Positions 1 to 6,807 of a stretch of DNA of 11,926 nucleotides are shown here, piece after piece. The stretch's first letter is position 1; each line of letters starts with the position of its first letter. The notes under the pieces were generated by a model that did no database searches, had not been told where the DNA came from, and saw only the letters and a program-made list of their open reading frames with translations. This stretch comes from Coemansia sp. RSA 1804 (taxonomy: Eukaryota > Kickxellomycota > Kickxellomycetes > Kickxellales > Kickxellaceae). The stretch covers positions 1-11,926 of the forward strand of contig JANBTH010000739.1 in the NCBI GenBank assembly GCA_027578815.1, read 5' to 3'. Position numbers and translations under genes: made by a program.

Positions 1-1772
1 GGTTGCTCTTCGGCGTAAGGTGCAGCGTATGTCTGCTGCTCTTCATAGGGAGCAGCATATGGCTGGTAGTTGGCGCCGGGAACAGCAAGCCACGACGGGG
101 TGACGGTTGTGGTCAGCGTGGCATAGACCTGGTTGGTGACAGTGACGGTGTAGTCAGGGCATGAGCCAACAGTGGCAACGGGGTTTCCGTTGTTCAGAGT
201 CTGGGCAACGTCTGTGCCTGCAAGCTGGACGACGGTGGTGGTTTCATCTCCGCCAGGGACAACAACAACGGTGGTGGTCTCGTCAGAATAGCCGTAGCCG
301 TAGTGGGCGGTGGGCGCATATCCGTAGCCAGATGACGGAGCATATCCGTAGCCAGATGATGGGGCGTAACCGTAGTCACCCGAGGAGCCGTGTCCTGATG
401 ACTTGGAGGCTGAAGAGGCCGAGGATCCGCTTTCGTGAGAAGAGCTGCCGCTCTCCGAAGACGAGCTTCCACTCTCCGAAGACGAAGTCTCACTGGAGCT
501 AGCGCTTTCAGAAGATGAGCTTCCACTCTCAGACGACGAAGCCTCGCTTGAGCTTGCGCTCTCAGACGACGAAGCCTCGCTTGAGCTTCCACTCTCAGAC
601 GACGAAGCCTCGCTTGAGCTTCCACTCTCAGACGACGAAGCCTCGCTTGAGCTTCCACTCTCAGACGACGAAGCCTCGCTTGAGCTTGCGCTCTCAGACG
701 ACGAAGCCTCGCTTGAGCTTCCACTCTCAGACGACGAAGCCTCACTTGAGCTTGCACTCTCCGAAGATGAGCTTCCGCTTTCCGAGGACGAGCTCTTGCT
801 TGAGCTTGCGCTTTCTGAAGATGAAGACTCATTTCCGCTGTTGGCAACCAAAGAGGATGAGCCACTGCCACTGCCTGTGGAAGACGACGGTCCATATCCA
901 GTAGAAGGCTGAGCTCCATATCCGGCAGACGAGTGTGCGCCATAGCCAGCAGAGGAATGTGCGCCATAGCCATTGCCATACTTCGGGGTGGATGCATATC
1001 CCGCCTGGGTGGGGACAACAACAACAGTGGTGGTGTTCTCGGGCTCCAGAACCACAGTGGTCGTATCTTCTGGAACAATAACAACGGTCGTGGTCTCGTC
1101 GCAGTAAGTGTAAGCGCTGTAGCCGCCATAATTGCCGTTACCGTATCCACTGTTTCCATGGCTGGCGCTGCCATAGCTGGGGCTGCCGTATCCACTGTTT
1201 CCATAGCTAGCACTACCATAGCTGGCACTACCATAGCTGACGCTGCCGTAACTGCCGCTGCCATATCCGCTTCCGCCATAGCTGCCATTACCATGTCCGC
1301 CAGAGCCGCTGCCCGAGCTTTCAGATGATGAAGCCTCGGAGCTGCTGCTGCTGCTTCCGCTTTCAGACGATGAAGTCTCGGAGCTGCTGCTTGCACTCTC
1401 TGACGATGAAGCCTTGGAGCTGCTGCTTGCACTCTCGGATGGAGAAGCCTCAGAAGCACTGCCTGCGCTCTCAGAAGGAGAAGCCTCCGAAGCACTGCCT
1501 GCACTCTCGGATGGAGAAGCCTCTGATCCGCTGCTCTCGCTTCCGGAGGCAGAGGAGTTTGCCGTCGATTCGGGTGCCGAGCTGGTTGGAGACTCAGCAG
1601 AGGACTCTTGATGCGAGCTCGACTCTGTTGCAGATGCAGACGGCTGGGATGACTGGGTGTACGACGTCATTGCTGATTCCATGTTAGTTTCCATGGTCGC
1701 ACGGAACTGGTCACCCAGAACAACCTGCGCTGTGATTGCAGCAATGAAGGCCAACGAAATTGCGGTACGCAT
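1..1772 (-). CDS. Secreted Ser/Gly/Tyr-rich repetitive cell-wall-type protein (5' part; 3' end outside window)
   Basis: The frame is open without a stop from the ATG at 1772 to the left edge: at least 590 codons, C-terminus missing. Residues 1-20 look like a signal peptide (MRT, then AISLAFIAAITAQVVLG), with probable cleavage before Asp21. Domain order: Ser/Glu/Ala-rich block (about 36-157), Ser-Tyr-Gly repeats (about 158-218), a Thr/Val module with three TTTVV motifs (about 221-253), GYGAHSSA repeats (about 261-294), a second Ser-rich block with 11-residue repeats (about 302-458), GYGYAPSS repeats (about 465-496), and a second TTTVV module (about 497-518). A Thr/Val-rich region holding a Cys-Pro-Asp motif runs to the edge. 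Such composition is typical of O-mannosylated fungal wall or surface proteins. Whether a GPI signal follows cannot be seen. No known family was recognised. Long open frames on the opposite strand are by-products of the repeats. Confidence 0.85.
   Translation of the reverse strand, partial: MRTAISLAFIAAITAQVVLGDQFRATMETNMESAMTSYTQSSQPSASATESSSHQESSAESPTSSAPESTANSSASGSESSGSEASPSESAGSASEASPSESAGSASEASPSESASSSSKASSSESASSSSETSSSESGSSSSSSEASSSESSGSGSGGHGNGSYGGSGYGSGSYGSVSYGSASYGSASYGNSGYGSPSYGSASHGNSGYGNGNYGGYSAYTYCDETTTVVIVPEDTTTVVLEPENTTTVVVVPTQAGYASTPKYGNGYGAHSSAGYGAHSSAGYGAQPSTGYGPSSSTGSGSGSSSLVANSGNESSSSESASSSKSSSSESGSSSSESASSSEASSSESGSSSEASSSESASSSEASSSESGSSSEASSSESGSSSEASSSESGSSSEASSSESASSSEASSSESGSSSSESASSSETSSSESGSSSSESGSSSHESGSSASSASKSSGHGSSGDYGYAPSSGYGYAPSSGYGYAPTAHYGYGYSDETTTVVVVPGGDETTTVVQLAGTDVAQTLNNGNPVATVGSCPDYTVTVTNQVYATLTTTVTPSWLAVPGANYQPYAAPYEEQQTYAAPYAEEQ
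518..748 (-). repeat. Coding minisatellite: seven 33-nt units (11-residue Ser-rich repeat)
   Basis: Seven near-identical 33-bp units lie head to tail inside the Ser-rich protein gene. Each encodes SSSEASSSES followed by Gly or Ala. Units differ mainly at one codon (GGA versus GCA, giving ESG or ESA). In plus-strand order the variants run G, A, G, G, G, A, G. More diverged units of the same kind flank the array. Near-identity at the DNA level indicates recent expansion or homogenisation. Confidence 0.9.
1429..1536 (-). repeat. Coding repeat: about three 36-nt units (EASPSESAGSAS)
   Basis: About three 36-bp units encode a 12-residue repeat in the first Ser-rich block of the secreted protein. 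Two units end in AGSAS, and the one towards lower coordinates has drifted to ASSSS. The boundaries are approximate. Confidence 0.7.
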
Positions 1773-2755
1773 TGTTTATTTTGTTGCAAATACCTGAATA
1801 AAGTATTATAATATTAGATTTATATTCAAGCAGAAAAAAGGGTTGCTGTGTAAATAATACGCGCTGGTTAGACCATGTATGTCGTTGAAGAAAAGGACCT
1901 GGTTATTTATACGTTTTTCTGTTATACGTCCAATGTTACTTGTAAGACATCTTCTCACATTTCTGTAAGTATCTTTTTCATCTCTTTTTTTTTTTGAAAG
2001 TTTGTAAAACAGTTTTTGTTATCTCTCGAATCAATCGAAAGCATGCTGATCTGTGTGCGTGTCAGCAATAAATACAGAAACAAATAATGACTGCGTATAT
2101 CACCAAAGTGTACTCGAATTTTGACTTGCAACGACCTGCAAAAAGATGTTCGCAAGAAGGAAAGCAAACTACTTGGCTTTGACATTGTTATTTGATCAAC
2201 AGTGTCTGCTTTCGGTCTAGATTCTGGACCAAGTGGATAGCAGCTGTTGTTGTTTCATGTGGAGATCCGTAAATACAGATCTACGCTGGGGGGAGTGAAA
2301 CTCTCCCTGCTAAACGGCATGCCTAGACCTGGGATATATATTAAAATGCTTTTTAATCTTGCGAACTCTAAAAGTTATGTCTCATTGTAGAAAACCAGCA
2401 ACAAGCACAGCTTGGGCTATTGCGCTATACGCTTTGCGGTGGGTAACAATTTTAAGTCGAAAATATGCAACAATATGAATTTACTGATTTGATTACTTGT
2501 GATTCGGCAGTCTTTGGATTTTCCATTGCTCGTCATCCTTTTTGGATTACGTATGCTTCTCAAGAAAAGGAAAACAAAAAATAGAATGACTTGTGCAAAA
2601 AAAAAGTCCAACGACGCTTCTTCTTCGCTTCACTCTTTATCTTGCAACCACATCTCTTTCTCAATCCGCAACAAAGTACTAGTCACCCTTAGTGTAATCT
2701 GTCCATTTATCTATCGCATATTCGCGTCTAACTACTACATCTCATCGAAGGAAAA
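1773..2755. other. Divergent intergenic region between the Ser-rich gene and proteasome beta-4
   Basis: The region is AT-rich and holds promoters for the two flanking, divergently oriented genes. No convincing coding frame was found; a 76-codon minus frame at 1955-2185 has no features. A GGTCTAG/CTAGACC inverted repeat encloses two hairpins (2214-2329) and is reported as a separate finding. An AT stretch with TATATAT lies near 2334-2341. I looked for the yeast Rpn4 proteasome element GGTGGCAAA upstream of the proteasome gene and did not find it. Confidence 0.6.
1904..1911 (-). promoter_or_regulatory. TATA box of the Ser-rich protein gene
   Basis: On the minus strand the sequence reads TATAAATA, about 132 bp upstream of the ATG at 1772. 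A weaker A/T-rich candidate lies nearer the ATG (1807-1816). This is the better TATA match upstream of the gene. Confidence 0.5.
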
Positions 2756-3349
2756 ATGGATGCGCAGTTCGCACTTACAGGACGGGATTTCGCAATTTCG
2801 GTGACAGACACTAACGTGCTGCAATCAATACTTAAGATAAAGACCAACAAGGACAAGACATGGCAATTAACGCCTTACACAATGATGTCGGTGACAGGAG
2901 AAGCCGGGGATATTGATCCGTTTGCAGACTATATTCGGGGCAATGTGAAGCTGTACAGTGTGCGCAACTCACAGGACCTGACACCCAAGGAGGTGGCGAA
3001 CTTTATTCGTGGCGAGCTTGCCACTGCGCTAAGGTCGCGTGGAGCATACAGGGTCAACGTTCTTGTCAGCGGCTTTGATAAGGTTACTGGGGAACCTTCG
3101 ATTTACTGGATCGACTATCTGGCAGCCATGACCAAGGTCCCTTACGGCGCGCATGGGTATACTGCAATGGTTCTCTATGCCGTGCTTGATCGCGAGTACA
3201 AGCAGGACATTACGCTGGAGGATGGAATGGCCATTGTGAGGAAATGTATCGACGCAATGCAGAAGCGCTTTTTGAACCAAATGTCTACTTTTACCATCAA
3301 GGTTATTGATGCACAGGGCACGCGTGAAATTGACATCTCAGAAGCATAG
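2756..3349 (+). CDS. PRE1: 20S proteasome subunit beta type-4 (PRE1/PSMB2 family)
   Basis: A 197-residue protein matching the length of yeast Pre1 (198) and human PSMB2 (201). It is a non-catalytic beta subunit of the 20S core particle in nucleus and cytosol, and it has no Thr-exposing propeptide. Conserved family segments are GEAGD (48-52), the YIRGNVKLYSVRN stretch (59-71), RSRGAYRVNVLVSGFD (93-108), YWIDYLAAMTKVPYGAHGY (117-135), LDREY (144-148) and the C-terminal IKVID (181-185). The ATG fits the family N-terminus (M-D/E-x), is preceded by AAAA, and no in-frame upstream extension is needed. No intron interrupts it. A candidate polyadenylation signal AATAAA lies at 3453-3458, about 105 nt past the stop. 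Confidence 0.95.
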   Translation: MDAQFALTGRDFAISVTDTNVLQSILKIKTNKDKTWQLTPYTMMSVTGEAGDIDPFADYIRGNVKLYSVRNSQDLTPKEVANFIRGELATALRSRGAYRVNVLVSGFDKVTGEPSIYWIDYLAAMTKVPYGAHGYTAMVLYAVLDREYKQDITLEDGMAIVRKCIDAMQKRFLNQMSTFTIKVIDAQGTREIDISEA

Positions 3350-4119
3350 CGTGGTATAATTGTTTTTCGTTAAAATGGAGCTGATTTATTACCTATTGGA
3401 GATTCTGGGCCTGTATCTAGAGCTCGGCTTATTTAGTGATTGGAGGCATACTAATAAACACAAGGGTTTTTGAAATATATCTTGAAATGTTAGATATACC
3501 AGGTCAATTAAAGCATACAGTCAAGACAAATCGCTGAACTGTAATTAAATTAGCACCATATCTAACCACCGTTCTTTGCATTTTGTAATTGCACGGGTTT
3601 TATTGGGCATCACTAGCTATTTTAAGAATCCCCAAGTCATGGAAATGTTGGAATGTCCGTGCTTTGGGTTCTAGAAACAAAATTCTATGCGTGACCTTAA
3701 ATCCGGTTTATAGCTAAAGAACTGATGTGGGTTAACAAAAGACTAGCAAGAGAAAGAAGACGGAAATTCATGGACCGGGCTAGATAGCCGCAATAGAAGC
3801 ATTCGTTGTTTTTCCACTTGAAATCCTGACTGCTCGTGCTTGACTTGTACAACCGACGGTATACCCGCTTTTTAAAAAGAAAAATAGAAGGTTTAGTACC
3901 ACTCGGAATTATCGAATATAGCACGTCATTATGTCGCAAAGCCGAAGAAGTATTTGGATTGCGGTATGTCCGCCAGATAGAAGAAAAGAAGAAATAATTC
4001 TGGTGCTATTGCCGATAAGAGAACAGATAATATAAGAAAATATGGTAGATTTTGCTACCAAGATGTGTAAAGTACGAATTAACAGGAAAAGCAATGTTTG
4101 ACAACCTTGGCTGAATTGC
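3350..4119. other. Intergenic region, no gene seen
   Basis: AT-rich sequence holding the 3' UTR of the proteasome gene (AATAAA at 3453-3458) and the upstream region of the small ORF at 4266. Two short minus-strand frames (3697-3939, 3909-4094) have no recognisable features and no supporting promoter. No RNA gene was recognised. Confidence 0.55.
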
Positions 4120-4127
4120 TATATAAA
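4120..4127 (+). promoter_or_regulatory. TATA box upstream of the 61-codon ORF
   Basis: TATATAAA lies 139 bp upstream of the ATG at 4266, followed by a pyrimidine-rich stretch with TCTTCTCTAC near 4157 that could hold the start site. It is one of the two clearest TATA boxes in the window (the other is at 5035), which supports a real transcript here. Confidence 0.55.
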
Positions 4128-4265
4128 GAGAACGCACACCACTGGTAAATGTCAAATGTCTTCTCTACATTCACCCATACGATAGCAGCAACATTATTCC
4201 TTAGCAATCTCAGATTTGGCAAGAACAGCTTTATTACCTGCATACTTTAGCAAACAGCAATAATT

Positions 4266-4451
4266 ATGAGCAGCAAGAGCCAGCCAACGCAGACCTCCCA
4301 AACGGGTGCAGGAGGCACAAACCCAAGCAAGAATACAGCGCAGGGCTCGGGCACCAAGGGCACAAACAGTTCTGCATCTACGCCAAGGGACTCAGGAATG
4401 GTCGGAAGTTTCAATGGAAGGTATGGCAGCATCCCTACTCTCCAGCGTTAA
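4266..4451 (+). CDS. Small hypothetical Ser/Thr/Gly-rich protein (61 aa)
   Basis: The ORF encodes 61 residues rich in Ser, Thr, Gly, Gln and Asn. It has no signal peptide, membrane segment or Cys, so it would be a soluble, disordered, basic protein. The N-terminus is MSSKSQPTQTSQ. Support for expression comes from a strong TATA box at 4120-4127 and the sequence AATT just before the ATG. The 3' end is uncertain. GTATGG at 4421, after AATGGAAG, resembles a 5' splice site. Acceptors at 4464, 4489 or 4499 would each replace the last residues with a different short tail; the last has a CTAAG branch-like sequence about 14 nt upstream. I do not recognise a family. A non-coding transcript is an alternative. 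Confidence 0.45.
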   Translation: MSSKSQPTQTSQTGAGGTNPSKNTAQGSGTKGTNSSASTPRDSGMVGSFNGRYGSIPTLQR

Positions 4452-5020
4452 ACGGGAAATCCAGAGCAGCGGCCCCTGTGACTAAGCAGTCTTAAGCAGC
4501 AACGCGATTTCAATGATGTTTATGGCAACGCTTACATAGTTGTATGCAAAGTTTAAAGCACAAGCAAGCTATAGAAGCATGGTTTTAATAGTGTGTTCTA
4601 GTCTTCTATTCTGAATAAGCTGCATTATCTAGGCTTTATTGCACGGTTCTTGCCAGGCACCAAAATAACTTTGAGCTGGCGGTTTCAGTCTAAACCGGTC
4701 AAAACATCAATATGTACAAGCATCCTAAATCTCTACCAGGATACTTTTTATTTTGACTGGGTTTCTGTCTTTTGTTGATAATGCTTCCAAAATTTAAAAG
4801 CTCCAGATACAAACAGCCAATGATCCCTGATTGGGTAATAACCTAATTTTTTTGTTTTTTTTTTTTTGTAGAGGAAAAAATTTTTATCTTTTCTTTTTTC
4901 GACAACCGATCGCTTTTTACGATCCAGCCTTTTTGTCTTGTTTTGCTCTTTTCTCTACTTTATTTCTGTTCTTATTTTATTGCTAGTATTATATTCTTTG
5001 GTTTGTAATTTCCAGGATTC
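4452..5020. other. Intergenic region with poly-T tract, upstream of the snoRNA pair
   Basis: No coding frame was seen. It contains a perfect hairpin CGGTTT/AAACCG with a six-base loop (4680-4697). A long T-rich tract (about 4849-4905) precedes the snoRNA promoter and may act as a nucleosome-excluding element. A C-box-like ATGATGT at 4513 and a CTGA at 4611 were considered and rejected as a third snoRNA. Confidence 0.5.
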
Positions 5021-5042
5021 TTTAGGGTAATCTGTATATAAA
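5021..5042 (+). promoter_or_regulatory. snoRNA promoter: telomere-repeat-like (Tbf1-type) motif plus TATA box
   Basis: TTTAGGGTAA (5021-5030) is followed five bases later by TATATAAA (5035-5042). The start of the first snoRNA's terminal stem is 49 bp further on. In budding yeast and other fungi, Tbf1 sites (core ACCCTAA, here on the minus strand) commonly mark snoRNA promoters, often with a TATA box. The arrangement therefore fits an independently transcribed snoRNA locus. That this fungus uses Tbf1 here is inference. Confidence 0.55.
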
Positions 5043-5090
5043 GGTACGCCGTTTGTGCTTGTTTTTGTGTATCTTTTCTGAACAACCACA

Positions 5091-5218
5091 GTTGCTTTTC
5101 AATGATGAGTCAGGCATTTGACTTTATTTACTCCAAGGCTTTTCTTTCTGAAGGGCTTGCTTGAGTAATGACGACAATATCCTAGCTACCTAAAACATAA
5201 TTGACTGAGACAAGCGAC
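5091..5218 (+). ncRNA. Box C/D snoRNA candidate, copy A (snR13/U15-like guide)
   Basis: C box ATGATGA (5102-5108) and D box CTGA (5205-5208) are closed by a terminal stem GTTGCTT (5091-5097) with AAGCGAC (5212-5218): seven pairs, one of them G-U. A C'-like ATGACGA lies at 5168-5174. The sequence AGGCATTTGA (5112-5121), directly upstream of a degenerate D' CTTT (5122-5125), complements the conserved 25S rRNA segment CAAATGCCT. By the fifth-nucleotide rule it would direct 2'-O-methylation of the adenosine I recall as A2281 in yeast (guided there by snR13; by U15 in humans). GCTACCT (5185-5191) complements the adjacent rRNA AGGTAGC. A better D' consensus (CTGA, 5148-5151) is not conserved in copy B. 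The mature ends are inferred from the stem. Confidence 0.65.
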
Positions 5219-5284
5219 GTGCTGCAGAGTTGTTTTCGGGCGGCATCGGACAGTCTGTTGCTATTTATTACTACTAGTGGTAAC

Positions 5285-5304
5285 TAAACACACTGTGGTG
5301 TTTA
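5285..5304 (+). other. Hairpin between the two snoRNA copies, possible processing site
   Basis: TAAACAC (5285-5291) pairs perfectly with GTGTTTA (5298-5304) around a six-base loop, roughly midway between the two snoRNAs. Polycistronic fungal snoRNAs are often released by RNase III cleavage at intervening hairpins. The loop is not the AGNN tetraloop preferred by yeast Rnt1, so the role is tentative. Confidence 0.3.
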
Positions 5305-5404
5305 TTTGTTCTTTTACTCTGATAGGTATAGTAGTTAAGCGGGTCTCCATTCTTTCTTGTAAAGCAGTTCACTATATGTAAGTATCTTTTAGATTGTGGA
5401 AACC

Positions 5405-5531
5405 TGTGCGGCAATGATGATTCAGGCATTTGACTTTATTTACTTGGCGGTATTCTCTTTCTGCGAATCCATCCGAGTAATGACGAAAACCACCTAGCTA
5501 CCTAAACTAATCTTGTCTGAGCCCAAACACA
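5405..5531 (+). ncRNA. Box C/D snoRNA candidate, copy B (paralogue of copy A)
   Basis: C box ATGATGA (5414-5420) and D box CTGA (5517-5520) span exactly 107 nt, as in copy A. Four blocks are shared with copy A: a 23-nt identical run (5422-5444) that includes the guide AGGCATTTGA and degenerate D' CTTT (5434-5437); GAGTAATGACGA (5475-5486) with the C'-like box; CCTAGCTACCTAAA (5493-5506); and an upstream GTATCTTTT (5382-5390, against 5069-5077 in A) at almost the same distance from the C box. The terminal stem is weaker: GGC (5410-5412) with GCC (5521-5523), then TGTG with CACA. The ten or so bases before the D box differ from copy A, so a D-box guide may have diverged. No separate TATA box is evident, suggesting co-transcription with copy A. 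Confidence 0.6.
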
Positions 5532-5787
5532 ACCAGCGCAAATGGCCGAAAGGCAGATAGATATTCACAGTGTATGAAACTAGTTACTAATGTATTATGT
5601 CTTGTTTTATCGCGCTGTCTGAAAGTCATGCGTTTATATGAATGTGTAGGTGGATTTGTTTTTGCCTCAAGATATAGCATGTTCCGTTATTTGTTTGCTT
5701 TAGTTTTTTATTTTGAAGTTGATGTCGAATAAAGAAAAATGTCTTGTTTTGATTTTATAACACGCGAAAGTGGAAATGAGAAGCGAT
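5532..5787. other. Convergent intergenic region
   Basis: This region lies between snoRNA copy B (plus strand) and the end of the GDP-mannose transporter (minus strand). TTTATT at 5707-5712 reads AATAAA on the minus strand about 75 nt past the transporter's stop and is a plausible polyadenylation signal. Nothing else was recognised. Confidence 0.5.
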
Positions 5788-6807
5788 CTATTGCTTGTTC
5801 TCGCGACTGGATGATGGGCGGTCACTATGGCCGAGCCGTTCCATGGAAATGGGCGGAGGGAGCACCTGGGACCCGCGGGGCTGGTCGCGCTTCTGCAGGT
5901 TCTTTGCGTGGGTGTAGACAAGACCCGCGGCAAAGCCCAGAATGACAGCCAGGACGCCGCCGGCGGTGACTGGATCGGGGAACCACAGCATGGCAAAGAG
6001 CGCGATGGGAAGCTTGTTGAGGGCTCCGATCATCGAGTATGTGGTAGACGAGGTTGTGCGCAGACACCAGGGCGAGCAGTACGAGATAGCGAAGGCTGCG
6101 ACGCCCGAGATGAGCATTCCACGCACAAACAGACTGAGCTCGTCAGAGTTCGTCTTGTCCGAGTAGTAGACAACAAAGCCAGACCAGTTCTCCTGCACAA
6201 GACTAAGAACAATGTAGAGTGGCAGCGTCAGAAGGTTGTTAAAGTACACGGTGTCAAAGTCCTGGAAGTTGACCTGCTTGATGACCTTGCGCATGTGGAT
6301 GACAAAGGTTGCAGAAGTGAAGCAGTTGAGCGTCATCCAAAAGTACCCCCATCCGGTGAACGAGATATCGTTCCAAGCGCCAACAATCGACGACAGAACC
6401 ATGAGTGAGAATGACGTGAGCATCAGCGGCGTAACAGCCGCGTTGAACACCAGCTTCTCTCCGTATGCCACCGCAATAATCGTCAGGTTCTTGAACACCG
6501 TGAAGAGCGGCACATTCAGGTACTCGAGCGCCTTGCCGCCCGTGTACAGCATCATTGCCTGCGAACACGCCACGGGGAACCACGTCTTGGCGTCGGCCTT
6601 GTTCATTGCGCGGTACTTGACATTCAGTCCAACGCGATTCGCCAGCACCATGAGTCCGACGCTCCCGAACGCCTGCACCGCCAGCATGAAGAACACCATA
6701 TGGAACTGGAACCCCGACAGAACCAGCTTGTTGACCAGCGTCATTGTGATGGACGAGGCGCAGTACGCGAGGATGGGAATCGCCGTTTGCACCAGACTAG
6801 AGCTCAT
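5788..6807 (-). CDS. VRG4: GDP-mannose transporter, Golgi (VRG4/GMT family)
   Basis: A 339-residue multi-spanning member of the nucleotide-sugar/triose-phosphate transporter superfamily. The family exchanges cytosolic GDP-mannose for GMP across the Golgi membrane and feeds mannosylation of proteins and sphingolipids. Diagnostic motifs are FKNLTI (105-110), the DFDTVYFNN segment (183-191), SYCSPWCLR (242-250), SSTTYSMIGALNKLPIA (253-269, including GALNK at 261-265) and YTHAKN (298-303). GALNK is the GDP-mannose recognition motif. The substrate-binding FYNN motif of yeast Vrg4 reads YFNN here (188-191). The start at 6807 (MSSSLVQTAIP) matches the family N-terminus. The frame stays open upstream to 7335, but that part is low-complexity Phe/Ser/Lys sequence in the promoter and is most likely 5' UTR. 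The gene is divergent from the cyclophilin gene. Confidence 0.95.
   Translation of the reverse strand: MSSSLVQTAIPILAYCASSITMTLVNKLVLSGFQFHMVFFMLAVQAFGSVGLMVLANRVGLNVKYRAMNKADAKTWFPVACSQAMMLYTGGKALEYLNVPLFTVFKNLTIIAVAYGEKLVFNAAVTPLMLTSFSLMVLSSIVGAWNDISFTGWGYFWMTLNCFTSATFVIHMRKVIKQVNFQDFDTVYFNNLLTLPLYIVLSLVQENWSGFVVYYSDKTNSDELSLFVRGMLISGVAAFAISYCSPWCLRTTSSTTYSMIGALNKLPIALFAMLWFPDPVTAGGVLAVILGFAAGLVYTHAKNLQKRDQPRGSQVLPPPISMERLGHSDRPSSSRENKQ

Noticed and set aside
194..1504. A 436-codon minus-strand frame and several plus-strand frames (161-502, 515-904, 933-1328, 1325-1687)
   Set aside because: They are out-of-frame or antisense readings of the Ser-rich coding repeats. The true frame (minus, ATG at 1772) has a signal peptide and consistent repeats, and simply lacks a stop within the window.
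2214..2329. tRNA gene suggested by a 7-bp closing stem with internal hairpins
   Set aside because: At 116 nt it is too long, and it has no T-loop/B-box sequence (GTTCRANY) or proper anticodon arm.
2689..2702. TTAGTGTAATCTGT upstream of the proteasome gene resembling the snoRNA promoter TTAGGGTAATCTGT (13 of 14)
   Set aside because: A one-mismatch 14-mer pair is expected by chance several times in 12 kb, and the mismatch breaks the Tbf1-like core.
4513..4614. A third C/D snoRNA: ATGATGT and CTGA about 102 nt apart
   Set aside because: The C box deviates, no terminal stem sits next to the boxes, no D'/C' pair is seen, and none of the blocks conserved in copies A and B are present.
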